Of a stretch of 64,000 nucleotides of DNA, positions 39,485-52,000 are shown piece after piece. A program made the translations under genes and the position numbers. The DNA is from Henckelia pumila (lineage: Eukaryota > Streptophyta > Magnoliopsida > Lamiales > Gesneriaceae): the NCBI RefSeq assembly GCF_033568475.1, contig NC_133120.1, positions 91,468,151 to 91,532,150 on the forward strand, written 5' to 3'. Under the pieces are notes generated by a model. The model had not been told where the DNA came from. It saw only the letters and a program-made list of their open reading frames with translations, and did not search any database. The stretch's first letter is position 1; every line of letters begins with the position of its first letter.

Positions 39485-42400
39485 ATGCAGACTAGCAGAT
39501 CATCGAGAGCAAGAGAGGATATTGATCACTCAGTGGAATACATTCATCATGAATCCAAGCAGTTTTCAGCTGTTGGCACCAAAAATATTCCCTTGCGTTT
39601 CTTGAGAAACTGTTGCTTCTCCGGCCAAGATTTCGCCGATAGCAGCAATGCAACAAGTGATATCTCCACCAGTCATGGCGGGAGCAGAGGCCATTCTTCC
39701 CATGGATATTTTATTCATCCTGAAAATTGGTATGTTTTTTTGCTAGCCTTTGCGCGATTATCGGGTTTTGGTTTTAACATTTCCTGGAAAATTTTAAAGA
39801 AACATTCGTTTTAGCATTGTTTTCGTGAGACAGCGCAGCTTGATTCTGTACATGATCATCAAATCAAATCAAGAAACATTTTGTGTAGAATATATTATTA
39901 CAATTATGTATGGCTGGTCATATGGCTGATGTCTGATGATAATCAGTTCTGGTCTTCTTTGTGTTGTTTTTTTATTTAAAATGATGAAATAAAATTGTTG
40001 TCAATATAGTCCATCTTGGTTGTTATTTCTAAATCTTTAAGGTCTTATAAATAATATGGAAACCATATCTTACATATTTATGACAGTATTAGTAATTGTT
40101 AGCATATATCCATATAAATGATCAACACGTGTGGATTAATCTCAATTAATTTCCTTCCTCTTCGATCTCACGCAACGTATAGTATTTAATTTAAGGAAAA
40201 TGCTATATGTACAATTGAATTTTATATTTACAAGATTTTTGGTCTGTGTACTCATTTCTTTCAAGTTGTTTGCCAATCATTAATTGTTTCCAAATTCATT
40301 CAAGATTTCTAAACCAAAAGGTATCAAAATTAAAAAAATTAAAGAACGATACTAAAAATGCATGCAGGTTGTACGTAGCATGGAATCAGTTCATTCTGAT
40401 ATGGGCTGTGTACTCATCTTTCTTCACTCCGCTGGAGTTCGCCTTCTTCCGAGGTCTGCCGGAGAATCTGTTCCTCCTCGACAGCGCCGGCCAAATCGCT
40501 TTCTTCTTCGACATTTTCGTTAGCTTCTTCGTTGCCTATAGAGACCCTCATTCTTACTGCATGGTTTATAATCACAACTTGATCGCCATCAGGTGATAAG
40601 ACAACATGGATTTCGATTCGTTTTATATGTTCTGCTAATTACTTTTCTTGAAAAACTTGTAGTTGTTACATGAATGTACATACTTTGGTGGTTGTAGGTA
40701 CTTGAAATCAAGATTTCTGATAGATTTATTGGGATGCTTGCCTTGGGATGCCATATTCAAGGTTAGTTTTCTTGTTCTCCTGATTGTTTTGTCTTCTTTG
40801 ACGCTCAGAATTTATCGACTGCAAAACTTAACTGCATCAGGGATGTGGAAGGAACGAGATAGTAAGATACATGCTTTGGATCCGGCTAAGCCGTGCGCTG
40901 AGGGTGACAGAATTTTTTGGAAATCTGGAGAAAAACATACGTATAAATTATATGTTGGCAAGAATCGTGAAGCTTTTTGTGGTGGAATTGTACTGCACGC
41001 ACACAGCAGCTTGCATATTTTACTATTTGGCCACAACTCTGCCTCCTTCAGAGGAAGGGTATACTTGGATTGGTAGTTTAAAGATGGGGGATTACAGTTA
41101 CTCCAACTTCAGAGAAATTGATCTTTGGACTCGTTACATAACTGCCTTGTATTTTGCTGTTGTGACCATGGCGACTGTTGGTAAGTTCCCTGTCATTCAT
41201 TTAACTAAAACGTTCAACGATTGACTATCAAGTTACGCGGTTTATGTTCCGTGCTTGCAGGTTATGGTGAAATCCATGCTGTGAATACCAGAGAAATGAT
41301 ATTCGTGATGCTCTACGTTTCATTAGACATGATTCTGGGTGCTTATTTGCTGGGTAACATGACTGCATTGATTGTCAAAGGTTCCAAAACTGTGAGATTC
41401 AGGGATAAAATGGGAGAACTCATCAAATATATGAACAGAAACAAGCTTGGGAAAAGTTTGAACAAGGCAATCAAAGGCCATGTACTGTTACAGTTCCAGA
41501 GCAGTTATGCCGAGGTTGCAGCTCTTCAGGATCTTCCTCTCGCGATAAGAGCCAAGGTTGGTATTAACTAGCCTCGTTTTAGGCTCAAATGAACCGTGCG
41601 AACGTCATCACTCTCGTTTCTCTGCTTTTTTTTTTTCTTTATCATGGTGCAGATATCAGAAAAGATATATGAGCCACATGTTAGGCAAGTTCCTCTATTC
41701 AAAGGTTGTTCATATGGCTTCATCAAGAAAATAGTAAGATGTGCATTTTTCTATAAATAGTATTATTATATTATACATTTATAAAAGAGTGATAATTCCC
41801 ACTATCTAGTAGTAAGGGTGGTTGTTTTTACCATGCCACTACATTTATTAGTTATTTCTTGTTCTGCTTACAATCTTATCAAAATTGGCAAAGAAAGCTT
41901 ACTTGCTATGTTGATTTAAAGGCTATTAGGATGCACGAGGAATTTTTCCTTCCCGGAGAAGTAATCGTCGAAGAGGGAAGCATTGGCGATCAACTCTACA
42001 TCCTCTGCGATGGTAGACTGGTAGAGTTTACCTGAATATATTCATTGATCATTATCAACTCAAGAATGTTGATTAATGAAACGATTGCGTATGATCTGAA
42101 AAGAGCAAAAACTTAACATTTTGTAGCAACCACCGGTCGTCTTGATGTGTAATCACATCCCACTTTGGTTTGGTCAGTGTTTGAATTCGCTTAGGTGTTG
42201 TAAATGCAGGGTGCAGTAAGAAACTCAGAAGATAGTTATACCGAAGAATATGTGCCTGGCATACAATCTTATTGGGCATTTGGTGAAATTTCTGTCCTCT
42301 GTAACATCCCTGAACCTCGTACAATACAAGCTGTTGAACTATCTAAGCTTCTACGAATTGAAAAGAAGGCGATTCTGGATGCGCTTGAGATGCACTTCTC

Positions 42401-44556
42401 TGATGGACATACTATCACTAACAATCTTCTTGAGGTAAGTTCATTAATTTTTTGTGTTTGTATTCACCCAAACTTCTGAAAATTCATGCAAAAATGATCA
42501 GTCTGTACTCTCTAGTTTATTATTCACTGAATAATACATAATAAAATAAAAAATTCCTACATTTGGTTATGACTTCCCAATTGTTTACCTGATTTTTTGG
42601 AAAATATTTGGCAACAATGAGCGGAACCAGAAGTGTGAGAGGACATTAATTACAGTTTGACGAAAAATTTGATGTAGCGTGGCTATGATTTTCAGGGAAA
42701 GGAGTCTAATATTCAAAAAAAGATACTGGAGTCTGATATCAAATTGCAAATAGGAAAACATGAATCAGAGTTGGCCACAAGATTGAATTGGGCAGCCACC
42801 GATGGAGATTTGCACAGATTAAGACATTTAGTTGAAGCAGGAGCAGATCCCTCTAAGACGGATTATGATGGACGATCACCTCTGGTATTAAAACGATCAC
42901 CTCTGGTATTAAACTTCATACTTAAGTTTGTCATACTCATTGCATGTGCAAAAGACGGATAACTTAAATTCTTTCTCAGCATCTTGCTTCATCTAAAGGA
43001 TATGAAGATGTCGTTCACTTTCTTATCCAAAAAGGAGTGGAAGTCAATGTTAAAGGTGATTGTTTTTTTCTACTCATCATCCTTTCCCAAGTCATGGGCT
43101 ATAATTCTGGAAACAATCTTTATCATTCGATTTTTTTATAGTGTGTACTTGGTTTTTCTTTTCATTTTTGTACTTCCCAAGAATTTTCATATTTTGGTTG
43201 TAATTTGGCTGGTTGGAGAACATGTCGTGCAATGTGTTGCATTATGTGTGAAGGCGAGGTCTGTTTTTCAAAAAACTTCTTTGTACATGTCTATTCTTGC
43301 GATGTACTCCTGGCTATAATGTGCACATGGTGTGAAACATCACCTATGTGCTAACATTATATATTATCTGAATTCCCAAAGATCCATATATCATACAAAT
43401 ATGACATTAACATGCACAGAATATGATTTAACAAAATATCTGTGCGTGTGTGTAACAAGAAACAAATGATGAATCGGGTTCTCTTTTTTGGTGAGTGACT
43501 GATTGTTATGTTCGACTGCAGACCATATTGGAAAGACTCCATTATACGAAGCAATCAAGAATGGCCATGATCAAGTAGCTTCTTTACTGGTGAAAGCAGG
43601 TGCATTTTTGTCTGTTGATAATACTGGGAATTGTCTTTGCGAGGTGGTAGCTAGTCAGCACACAGATCTTCTTAGACGACTTTTGGAGAATGGAGTTCAT
43701 CCGAATTCCAGGAATTATGATTTTCGGACGCCTTTACATCTAGCTGCATCGGAGGGCTTGTACTCAGAGTCTCTTTTGCTTCTGGAATATGGGGCCAGTG
43801 TTTTTGCAATAGACAGGTACCGAACGCGTGTTTGTTTTTAGTATTCGATGTTAAGCCTGTTGTGGATCAAATGGATCTTGTTCAACCATTCTACAGCAAA
43901 CATGACCCTTGATGTTACCATGGCTCATGCTTTCATTTTTGTGGTATATGTAATGTAAAAATATCATTTTACTTGTCACTTTCTTTGCACATTGGTCCTA
44001 AAGAACTTCTCAGGCTATAAAAATATGAGTTTTCTTTTTAGATTTCATGATATTTACTGCCTATATGTATTTTGTATGGTTTTCTCAGATGGGGCAAGAC
44101 ACCAATAGATGAAGCTCGTGTTAGTGGAAACAGGAACGTGCTTAAACTACTGGAAGAAGCCAAGATTTCTCAAACGTCAGAAATTTCTTCCTCTTGCGAA
44201 ACAAATCAAGGTACTGCCCCTTCATTAATTTTTGTATAACAGTATTTCATTTTAGATGAAGATTGGGATAGATCATATTCATAAATATAGCCATCATTTT
44301 TATGACAGATAAAGTGCCAAGCAGAAAATGCACGGTTTTCGGGGGAACCCCATCGGATCATAGGGAAGGAAGAAGCTTTGGAGTCGTTGTATGGGTGCCG
44401 AAAACCATTGAAGAACTCATCGAAACCGCGGCAACACAGCTAGGTTTCTCAGGTGCTACCTGCATCCTATCTGAGAGTGGGGGCAAGATCACTGATGCAG
44501 GCATGATCAGTGATGATCAGAAGCTCTTTTTGGCTAGGGAAGTGAAGTTTATATGA
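39485..44556 (+). CDS. SKOR: outward-rectifying Shaker K+ channel (SKOR/GORK type), 13 exons
   Basis: Exons: 39485-39729, 40368-40592, 40698-40761, 40841-41180, 41261-41556, 41653-41733, 41922-42020, 42210-42434, 42696-42884, 42980-43055, 43522-43816, 44089-44210, 44309-44556, giving 834 residues (about SKOR length). Order: cytosolic N-terminus; S1 (FILIWAVYSSFFTPLEF, from about 90); S4 with spaced Arg (VRYMLWIRLSRALRV, about 186-200); pore and filter TMATVGYGE (about 287-295); S6 (DMILGAYLLGNMTALIVKG); cyclic-nucleotide-binding-like domain (about 420-525, with FFLPGEV and FGEISVLCN); ankyrin repeats (about 545-755); KHA domain (KCTVFGG to the end). The family moves K+ out of the cell on depolarisation: SKOR in stele for xylem loading, GORK in guard cells and root epidermis. 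SKOR versus GORK is not settled here. Oddities: the filter reads GYGE where I expect GYGD, and the exon 9 donor is duplicated. Confidence 0.93.
42871..42913 (+). repeat. 21-bp tandem duplication spanning an exon end and its 5' splice site
   Basis: CGATCACCTCTGGTATTAAAA is followed at once by CGATCACCTCTGGTATTAAAC. Each copy has a CTG|GTATTA donor (after 42884 and after 42905), 21 nt apart and in the same frame. Confidence 0.85.
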
Positions 44557-46012
44557 AGTCGTGATGCTGATACACATATAATTTGAAGTACATGTCTGTG
44601 TGCGTTCTCTGTATACATGCATACCCAAGAGAAGTAGAGTTTCAAAGTTCAAATAAGTTGGATTTATTTGTTATGTAATGGAACACTGGGTTCACTAATT
44701 AATCAATTATTACTTTATTCTTAACTTTATTCTTACTAGCTGTGTAATATGTACCGGAAAATCTTTTGATAAAAAATATAAAATATAATGTAGTTTAGTT
44801 TCACGAGGACAAAGAATTTGATACCATTTACATAACACGTCAGCGATACGTTAAACATTATATTGACAGATAATCGACTAAAACTAGGGCTGGTAAAATT
44901 CAAAAAATTCCCGACCTTCCCGGTTTCCAATCCATTTCTGTCCCGAATTTTTTTCGACCCGAATGTCCTAACCCGATCAATTTTGGGATCGGGATAGACA
45001 ACTCTACCCGACGATTTTCGACCCGACCCGAATATATTAATAATTTTTAATAATTTTTTTAATTAAAAAATAGAATTTTTTTATAATTTTCTGTTTTAAT
45101 ATTAATGTTTTATAATTATCTACCATATAATTATTTTTTTATATTTATATTTATCTTTTTTAATATTAACATTGAGTTATAAATTTGTATTTTGTTTTTT
45201 TATTATTATGAATAATTATATGTTTTTATTGTAATAATGAAGCAGTTGTTTTAGTTTATTTGTAATATATTAAAAAGATGTTTTAGTTTTTAATAGTTAT
45301 ATAAAAAAAAAATTAATTTATTTGTAATGTACTAAGAAATTGTTTGAGTTTCTTCATAAATTTTTTTAAAAAAAATATTTTCATAGAATTTGTTTTTTAA
45401 AAAATATTGTTCGGGATTACCCTCTCCCGACCCGAGAGGATCTCGAATGTTCGAGATTACCCGCTCAATTTTTATCGAGACAAAAATCTGGTAAGGTGTT
45501 ATGGGACGGGTTCCGACCCGATCTCACCCATAACTAAAACTAAAATTGATAATATAGAAGATCAAAATCATAACTAAAGAAATATATAATACGAAAAAAC
45601 AATTTTCCGTGATTTCATTTACCAAAACAGATAATTGTGTTAAACTCGTCGTTTTTTTTTTTTTTTGTTTTTTCAGATTTTAATTATATAATATAACTTA
45701 TCAAATTTTGATCAACATTCACAAATTTTATTTCCGTCGTTTTTCTCACATTTATGTAAATTTTTGGGATCTAATTGTAATTACACATAATTTGACTGAC
45801 GTAAAAGGAAATAAAATAACTACGAAGTTTAAAGATGAGACGCGGCCCGAACCAGAGCAATTTTAATTTTATGATTATGATGTAACCCAATATTATATTT
45901 CCACAACTTGTCTAAACCTCCACTCCTGGTCTCTTCTCGCCCTCTCTCTCGATCGTCCTCCGGTGAATTGGCGTTGCCCTAGGCCTCAATTCGCTTTCCT
46001 TCTGTCTTAAAA
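44557..46012. other. intergenic DNA with a hAT-like element, then the UPF2 promoter
   Basis: It starts with the K+ channel 3' UTR. Most of the middle is the TIR element at 44885-45532. The C/T-rich stretch at about 45917-45970 (CTCTCTCTCGATC) just before the UPF2 ATG is a typical plant 5' UTR. Confidence 0.45.
44885..45532. mobile_element. non-autonomous hAT-like element with 8-bp target duplication
   Basis: ACTAAAAC occurs at 44877-44884 and 45533-45540, an 8-bp duplication as hAT elements make. The ends are TAGGGCTGGTAA and, inverted, TATGGGTGAGAT. Subterminal CCCGACCCGA-type motifs recur on both sides (about 44935-45030 and 45420-45520) around an AT-rich core. No transposase coding is left, so it needed one from elsewhere. 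Confidence 0.75.
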
Positions 46013-49000
46013 ATGGAACATGCTGAAGAAATTGGCGGCGAACATCATGAGAAACATGATGACGATGGAAGACACGATGTTGAGGTCAAAATTTTCTTCT
46101 TGTTTTTGTGTTTGGGTTCCCTAAGAAGACGCACTTCGGAATGAGCTTTTGCCTTTACCCCTGTGGATTTCGAGCATACTTAAAGTAGATAAATGTGCCC
46201 TAGTTTTTTAGTGTTGTCCTCGCTTTAAGTTGGAGGACAATGAACGATATACTAGCCGTTCACCTTAAATTTCTGTATTTACCCAGTTGACGCATGTTTT
46301 GTTTTATTGGTCCTTTCGCTATATGTGATATCACAACGTGTTATTTTCTTGAATAAAACTGAGGGGAGTCTGAAAGCTTTTATTTTACATATTTTCGGAT
46401 TTTTATTTATTTTGTTTTTCTATATATTTATTGTGTTGGTTGGGAACATTGTAAGAAGCATGTCAAAGAGGGAAAACAAAATGAGTAGGTCAAATTCCTC
46501 TTTTTTCCTATAATAATATACTTTGAATGATTATTCCCTCTTGAGTTACACAATATGGATGATTTGAGCAGCCCTTCTTTTATTGGATGCCAATGAACCT
46601 TTTCTTGGCATTGATTGTGAATTTATATCTTCAAACCATTTGAATCAACTATTGTTATTGATTCAAGTGCAACACAAGTGATATTTTGTGTTTAATGAAT
46701 GAAACTTTGGAAGTTTCAAATTTTTGTTTGTTGCATAATTTTGGGTGGTATATGCTATGAAAATAATCGTTGTATTCATAAAAACATGATTCAGGAAGCT
46801 AATGCTCGTCTAGAGGAATTAAAGAAGTCCATTGAAGCAAAAATGGCTCTGCGACAGAGTAATTTGAAACCTGAAAGACCTGGTTAGTGTGTTCTTTGGG
46901 ACATAGTTTACTTTGTTGAAATTTTATAGCTTCAAGAGTTGTAGAGTTGACTTATGATATCTTCTTTGATGTCCGTTTAGGCATTTCATATGGGAAGTCT
47001 TTCTATTTGCTAAATAGAATATATTTTTCCAAGGCTACCTTGTTGAAATCTTTTGTGGCATACAATACTATTAAATAAATAAAATGACAGGAAAATCTTC
47101 CACAAACTAACAGAAAACATTAATGCTATCAAATTCATGTTTTTGTAATTTTCGCGTGGAGTGTATGTTCTCTCGTGATGGAATCAAAGCTCTTAAAATT
47201 AGATATCTAGACCATAAACTGCACTGATGCTGGAGCCCATGTTAGAATCCTCGGCTTGCTTAAAAGCGTTGAGATGGAATAGATAGCGGTGCACATGATT
47301 TGAAATAGGATGTGATTTTGATTATGTAAGTGATGTTTCTCAAGTTGTATCTGTTGACTCTCCCTCTCTCTCTCCTTAAGCATACTGTTGGAAATGAACT
47401 AGTCTTTATAAGCATATGATATCAAGGGTGATTCAAAAATCATTTCCGTTTTGCATATGGATGCGTGTGATACAGGACTGAAAATTCTTCTATAACTCTG
47501 ATGAGCTAATGGAGATGAGTGCCATGATAGACATGTGGTAACATGAAATAGTAAGAACGGATTTTTATAATGAAAATTTATTATCTTTTGCTCATGAACA
47601 GGGAAGCAATTGATCAACTGCAGCAATTGGTTTTATCAATCTAATATAATCTTGTCAATGTCTAAAATTAATTGTTTCCTCTTTCTGAGAGTGGAATTGG
47701 GAATGGTTTTCTTGAGGGTGGAATGGCCTTTTCATTTCTTCTTAGCTTATGATTTTGTTTTTCTGAGATTTTATTCATTTGAAAAGAATAGATTGATTGT
47801 TATTCACGTATTCTTGCTGTCACATAAATTTTATACTCCGGGTGATTAGATTTTAACATATAATCACTGAAAGCAAGAAGAGGACAGATTCTTTTTCTTG
47901 ACTTTTCTACAATGAAACATTGAGATCGAAGGAAGTTATGAAATTTATCTGTTATCACAGAAATACATTTTTTTACACGTTAAATGTTGTTAAGAATTGG
48001 TTTATTGTATCGTTTTGTCTGGCGATCTGTACCTCTATGATGATGGTTCAATGAAAGCTTTTATTTACTTCTATCCTTACTATAAGTGGGTTTTAAATAG
48101 AATAAATCTTCATGCTCTAATATATCATAGAACTCGCGCAATACTTGTAGAACATTATAACGCTTATATGTGTTGATTTTAAGATGTGATGTCTCTTGAT
48201 AGAAGCATTAATTCAGCTATATTTTCTCTTACAGACTCAGGTTTTCTCAGGACATTGGATTCTAGCATCAAACGTAACACAGCTGTTATTAAAAAATTAA
48301 AGCAGATCAATGAAGAGCAGCGAGAAGGCTTGATAGATGAGTTACGTGGTGTTAATATGAGCAAATTTGTCAGTGAAGCTGTAACTGCTATTTGTGATGC
48401 AAAGCTTAAAGCTGCAGACATACAACCTGCTGTACAGGTAGCTGGTGATTTTGGTCAATTTATTTTACTTCAGTGTTTGTATTTTCATCTTTTTAGTCGA
48501 ACAAGTACATGAAAGTATCCATATGGACAGTATGGGTGTCAAATATCTCACTAGTGAGCATAGTTATTTTATCTTATTTGACGGTCTAGTTTCTCTCTTT
48601 GTTCAAAATGATTTTATGAATGATCCACTACAAGGTTTTCATGTTAGGTGCATGGCGAGAATTTTCCGATTTTGGTTGTGCGAGAAAAAAGCTTCTTGTA
48701 CAATCTTATAGAGTGGGAAACTTAAATTATTCATGAATCAATCATCTCTGGCTGATGTAAATTAGATATCATTATCGTTATTCTAATTAGATGTCTGCCT
48801 GATTCAACGTCTTCTCTCTTTCTTTTTTTCCTTTCGTGTGGATATTTATTTGACTACTAGTCTCTGGTTGATCTTATTAAGCCATTGATGGAGATGATTA
48901 TCTATTTCAATAAGAGAGAATGATAACCTAGATAACAGGTATCTTATCTTTTTAATTTGGAAAATATCATATACTTCTTTTGGATGTGCATCTCACTGTT

Positions 49001-52000
49001 CTCACACGAGTAACAGGCACAATGGGAAAGGCTTCGACTCTTGGAACCTTTTAGTTCTTGTATGGATTTTCTCAGGAAGCTTGTGGTTTGGTTGGTTTGC
49101 TTTCCATGGACCATTTTCCAACTTTGAAAATGAAACCAGATATTATCCTCTTATTTTTATTTTCTTTACCAAAAATATATTTCACTCATTTCACCTCTGC
49201 ATAATCATTGCTTAATTTAATTTTTTATTCATTTGTACAAATATCATGTTATCATATTATTTTCTAAAATGTTATATATTAATTTTAAGTTTTTCTACAA
49301 AATAAAAAAAATTAAACGAATAAACGCATTCTATATTTCTATTATAACTTGACGTTTATAGGAAATGATTTAGGCATATTAGAATAGTTATTTGAATGAG
49401 ATGAAAGATGCTAGATGATATCCTGTCTCCTTCGGCCTGTGAATTTTACTCTGCTGAACGCTATGCAGAAGAACTCAATTTGACTACTTAAAGAAGATTT
49501 TAACTTGTACTCGTAGCATGAAAAGTCTTTATAAAAGCAGGTTGCCTTTGGATTGAAATTTTGTGTGAAACAATTTGTGCTTAGAAATATATGAAATTCA
49601 TTAGATTTATCCAAACAACATTGTGATCACTAGCCTAACTGCACTGTGGTGCAATATTACATCAATTACTAGCAGGGACACACATTATTATGTTTTTAAA
49701 CATTGGGGCTTCTACAATGCATTCAGAACTCAGAAGTTTTCTTGACAAAATGTTTTTATGGCTCCAGATCTGTTCTTTACTTCATCAAAGGTACAAAGAT
49801 TTTTCACCTTCTCTAGTTCAAGGTCTCACTAAAGTTTTTGCGTCGGGAAAATCTGTCGAGGATTTAGATACAGACAAAAATTCAAGATCCATGAAGAAAC
49901 GGAGTACTCTTAAACTTCTATTGGAACTTTACTTTGTTGGAATTATAGAAGATTGTGGCGTCTTTATAAATATCATCAAGGATCTCACTAGCAATGAGCA
50001 TTTGAAGGATCGTGATGCAACCCAGACAAATTTGTCTCTTCTTGGCAGTTTTGCACGACAGGGAAGATTTCTGCTTGGGTTTCCACTAACTGGATTTGAT
50101 ATTCTGGAAGAGGTACAACACTTTTGAGATGTTTTCAGATTCATGAATTAAATCATTATTTGAAATGTATTCTGTTGTGCTTATGTCTCTGGTTAATTGT
50201 CCTTTTCAATTGATGCATAATCCCCTACTCGGTTAATTATGAGTGGTGTTCTGTTCCATTCTGTAACCTTTTTATTGCATATAATATATTCCCCCTTACA
50301 CTTGGCAAGTTTTTCAATGTGATTGTTTTTCAATTATGGAAGTTGACCAGAATTCTTACCTCTTGTGATAAATGGTGTTATGGAGGTCTGGGTTAATAAT
50401 TGTTTTAACCCCTTTTTCTTCTGAGAATTACAGTTAATGTCATGGCTTATCTTGAAACTTCTATATTCTTTGGGTTGCATTCTGAAGAGATTTAAGTTCT
50501 GATTAGCTTTTACTTGTGAATGTTGTGGGTGTTCTCTGAGTCAGGATTCAAAATTTTATGTATGTGTCAACCTCACAAGATTTGGTCTACTTTTACGTAA
50601 AGTTTCAATCTCAAATAGTAGTTGATTGGGATGATTGACTATTTTTGCAAAAAAGATAAATAGTGCTCAATCCGTACTTGAGGCGTAATTGGACAAGTGT
50701 GTGCTTATTTTGAATTTGGAGCTATGAATTTGAAAATTTATATTTGATTTACTGATTTTTAAGTGTTGGGGACATATTTTCCACAGTTTTTCAAGGAACT
50801 TACTGTTACAGCTGATCAGAAGAAATTCTTTAGGAAGACTTTTCAAATTTACTATGATGCTTCCGTGGAACTTCTCCTGTCAGAACATGCTGTAAGGAGT
50901 TTTACGCGTTTTGGTGCTGAACTTAGAATGAAATTTCATCTGATTGAATTATTTTTGTGGTGAAATGTAATGGTTCATACTTTCAATTCCTGAATGACAG
51001 TTACTTCGCCAAATGGAGCATGAGAATGCGAAGATTTTGAATGCTAAAGGTGAACTGAGCGAGGAACATGCTTCATCTTATGAAAGGCTCCGTAAATCAT
51101 ATGACCATCTAAGTCGTGGCATCTCATCGTAAGTTACTTGTCCTAGACTTGTTCATTGAGGTTATATGTAGCATCTGTAATGATTCTCTTTTTATGCGTT
51201 TGATTTTGTACTTTATTTTTTTTAGGCCGTGTTTTTCAGTTCTGAAGTTTTCATCCACCTCACGCATGGATCCACTGAATTAAAAATTTATTATATTGTT
51301 TTATTTAGTTTAGCTGAAGCGCTTGATTTGCAACCTCCTGTGATGCCAGAGGATGGTCATACAACCAGAGTCACATCTGGGGAGGAAGTTCTATCACCTG
51401 TTTCCAGTAAAGATTCCTCTGCTCTTGAAGCCCTTTGGGATGATGAAGATACTAAAGCTTTCTATGAATGCCTACCGGATCTTAGGTGGTTTTTTCTAAG
51501 GTTTATTGGAAGTCTTCTTCTAATGAATTTATGAGGGCTAATATAACTGGGTTCATTTCCCCAGAGCATTTGTTCCTGCTGTCTTGCTTGGAGAGGCAGA
51601 ACCAAAGTTGAATGACCAATCTCCAAAGACTCAGGAACTACCGACTGTAAGAAAGTTACCTTGTTTTTACAACTTCAATGACATACGCTTGGTTGACTTT
51701 TTCAAGTTAATTTTGGTAACTTCTGCTGGATGCCAGAAGAATCTTATGAGGTTACTTCAGCAAGCATTAAACGTGGTGTTTCTTATCAATATTTGCTCCC
51801 CACCCCACCCAAAAAGCACCACATACCCTTTTCACCTTTTTAATTGGGAATGTGTGTCTATGTAGGGAAGGAAAGAATGGTAGGTGTTCTGGAGAGGAGG
51901 CAATAAAATTTTTAAGCCCTAACATAAGTGCGGGTACAATCTTGAGAATTGGCAAAAATAAAAATATTTATCTATATTGTTTTGTGAAGGTTTGTGTTCC

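Noticed and set aside
40663-41076. A separate 137-codon protein in the K+ channel gene
   Set aside because: This frame reads through an intron and then out of phase; the S4-S5 coding sequence runs in another frame from the acceptor at 40841.
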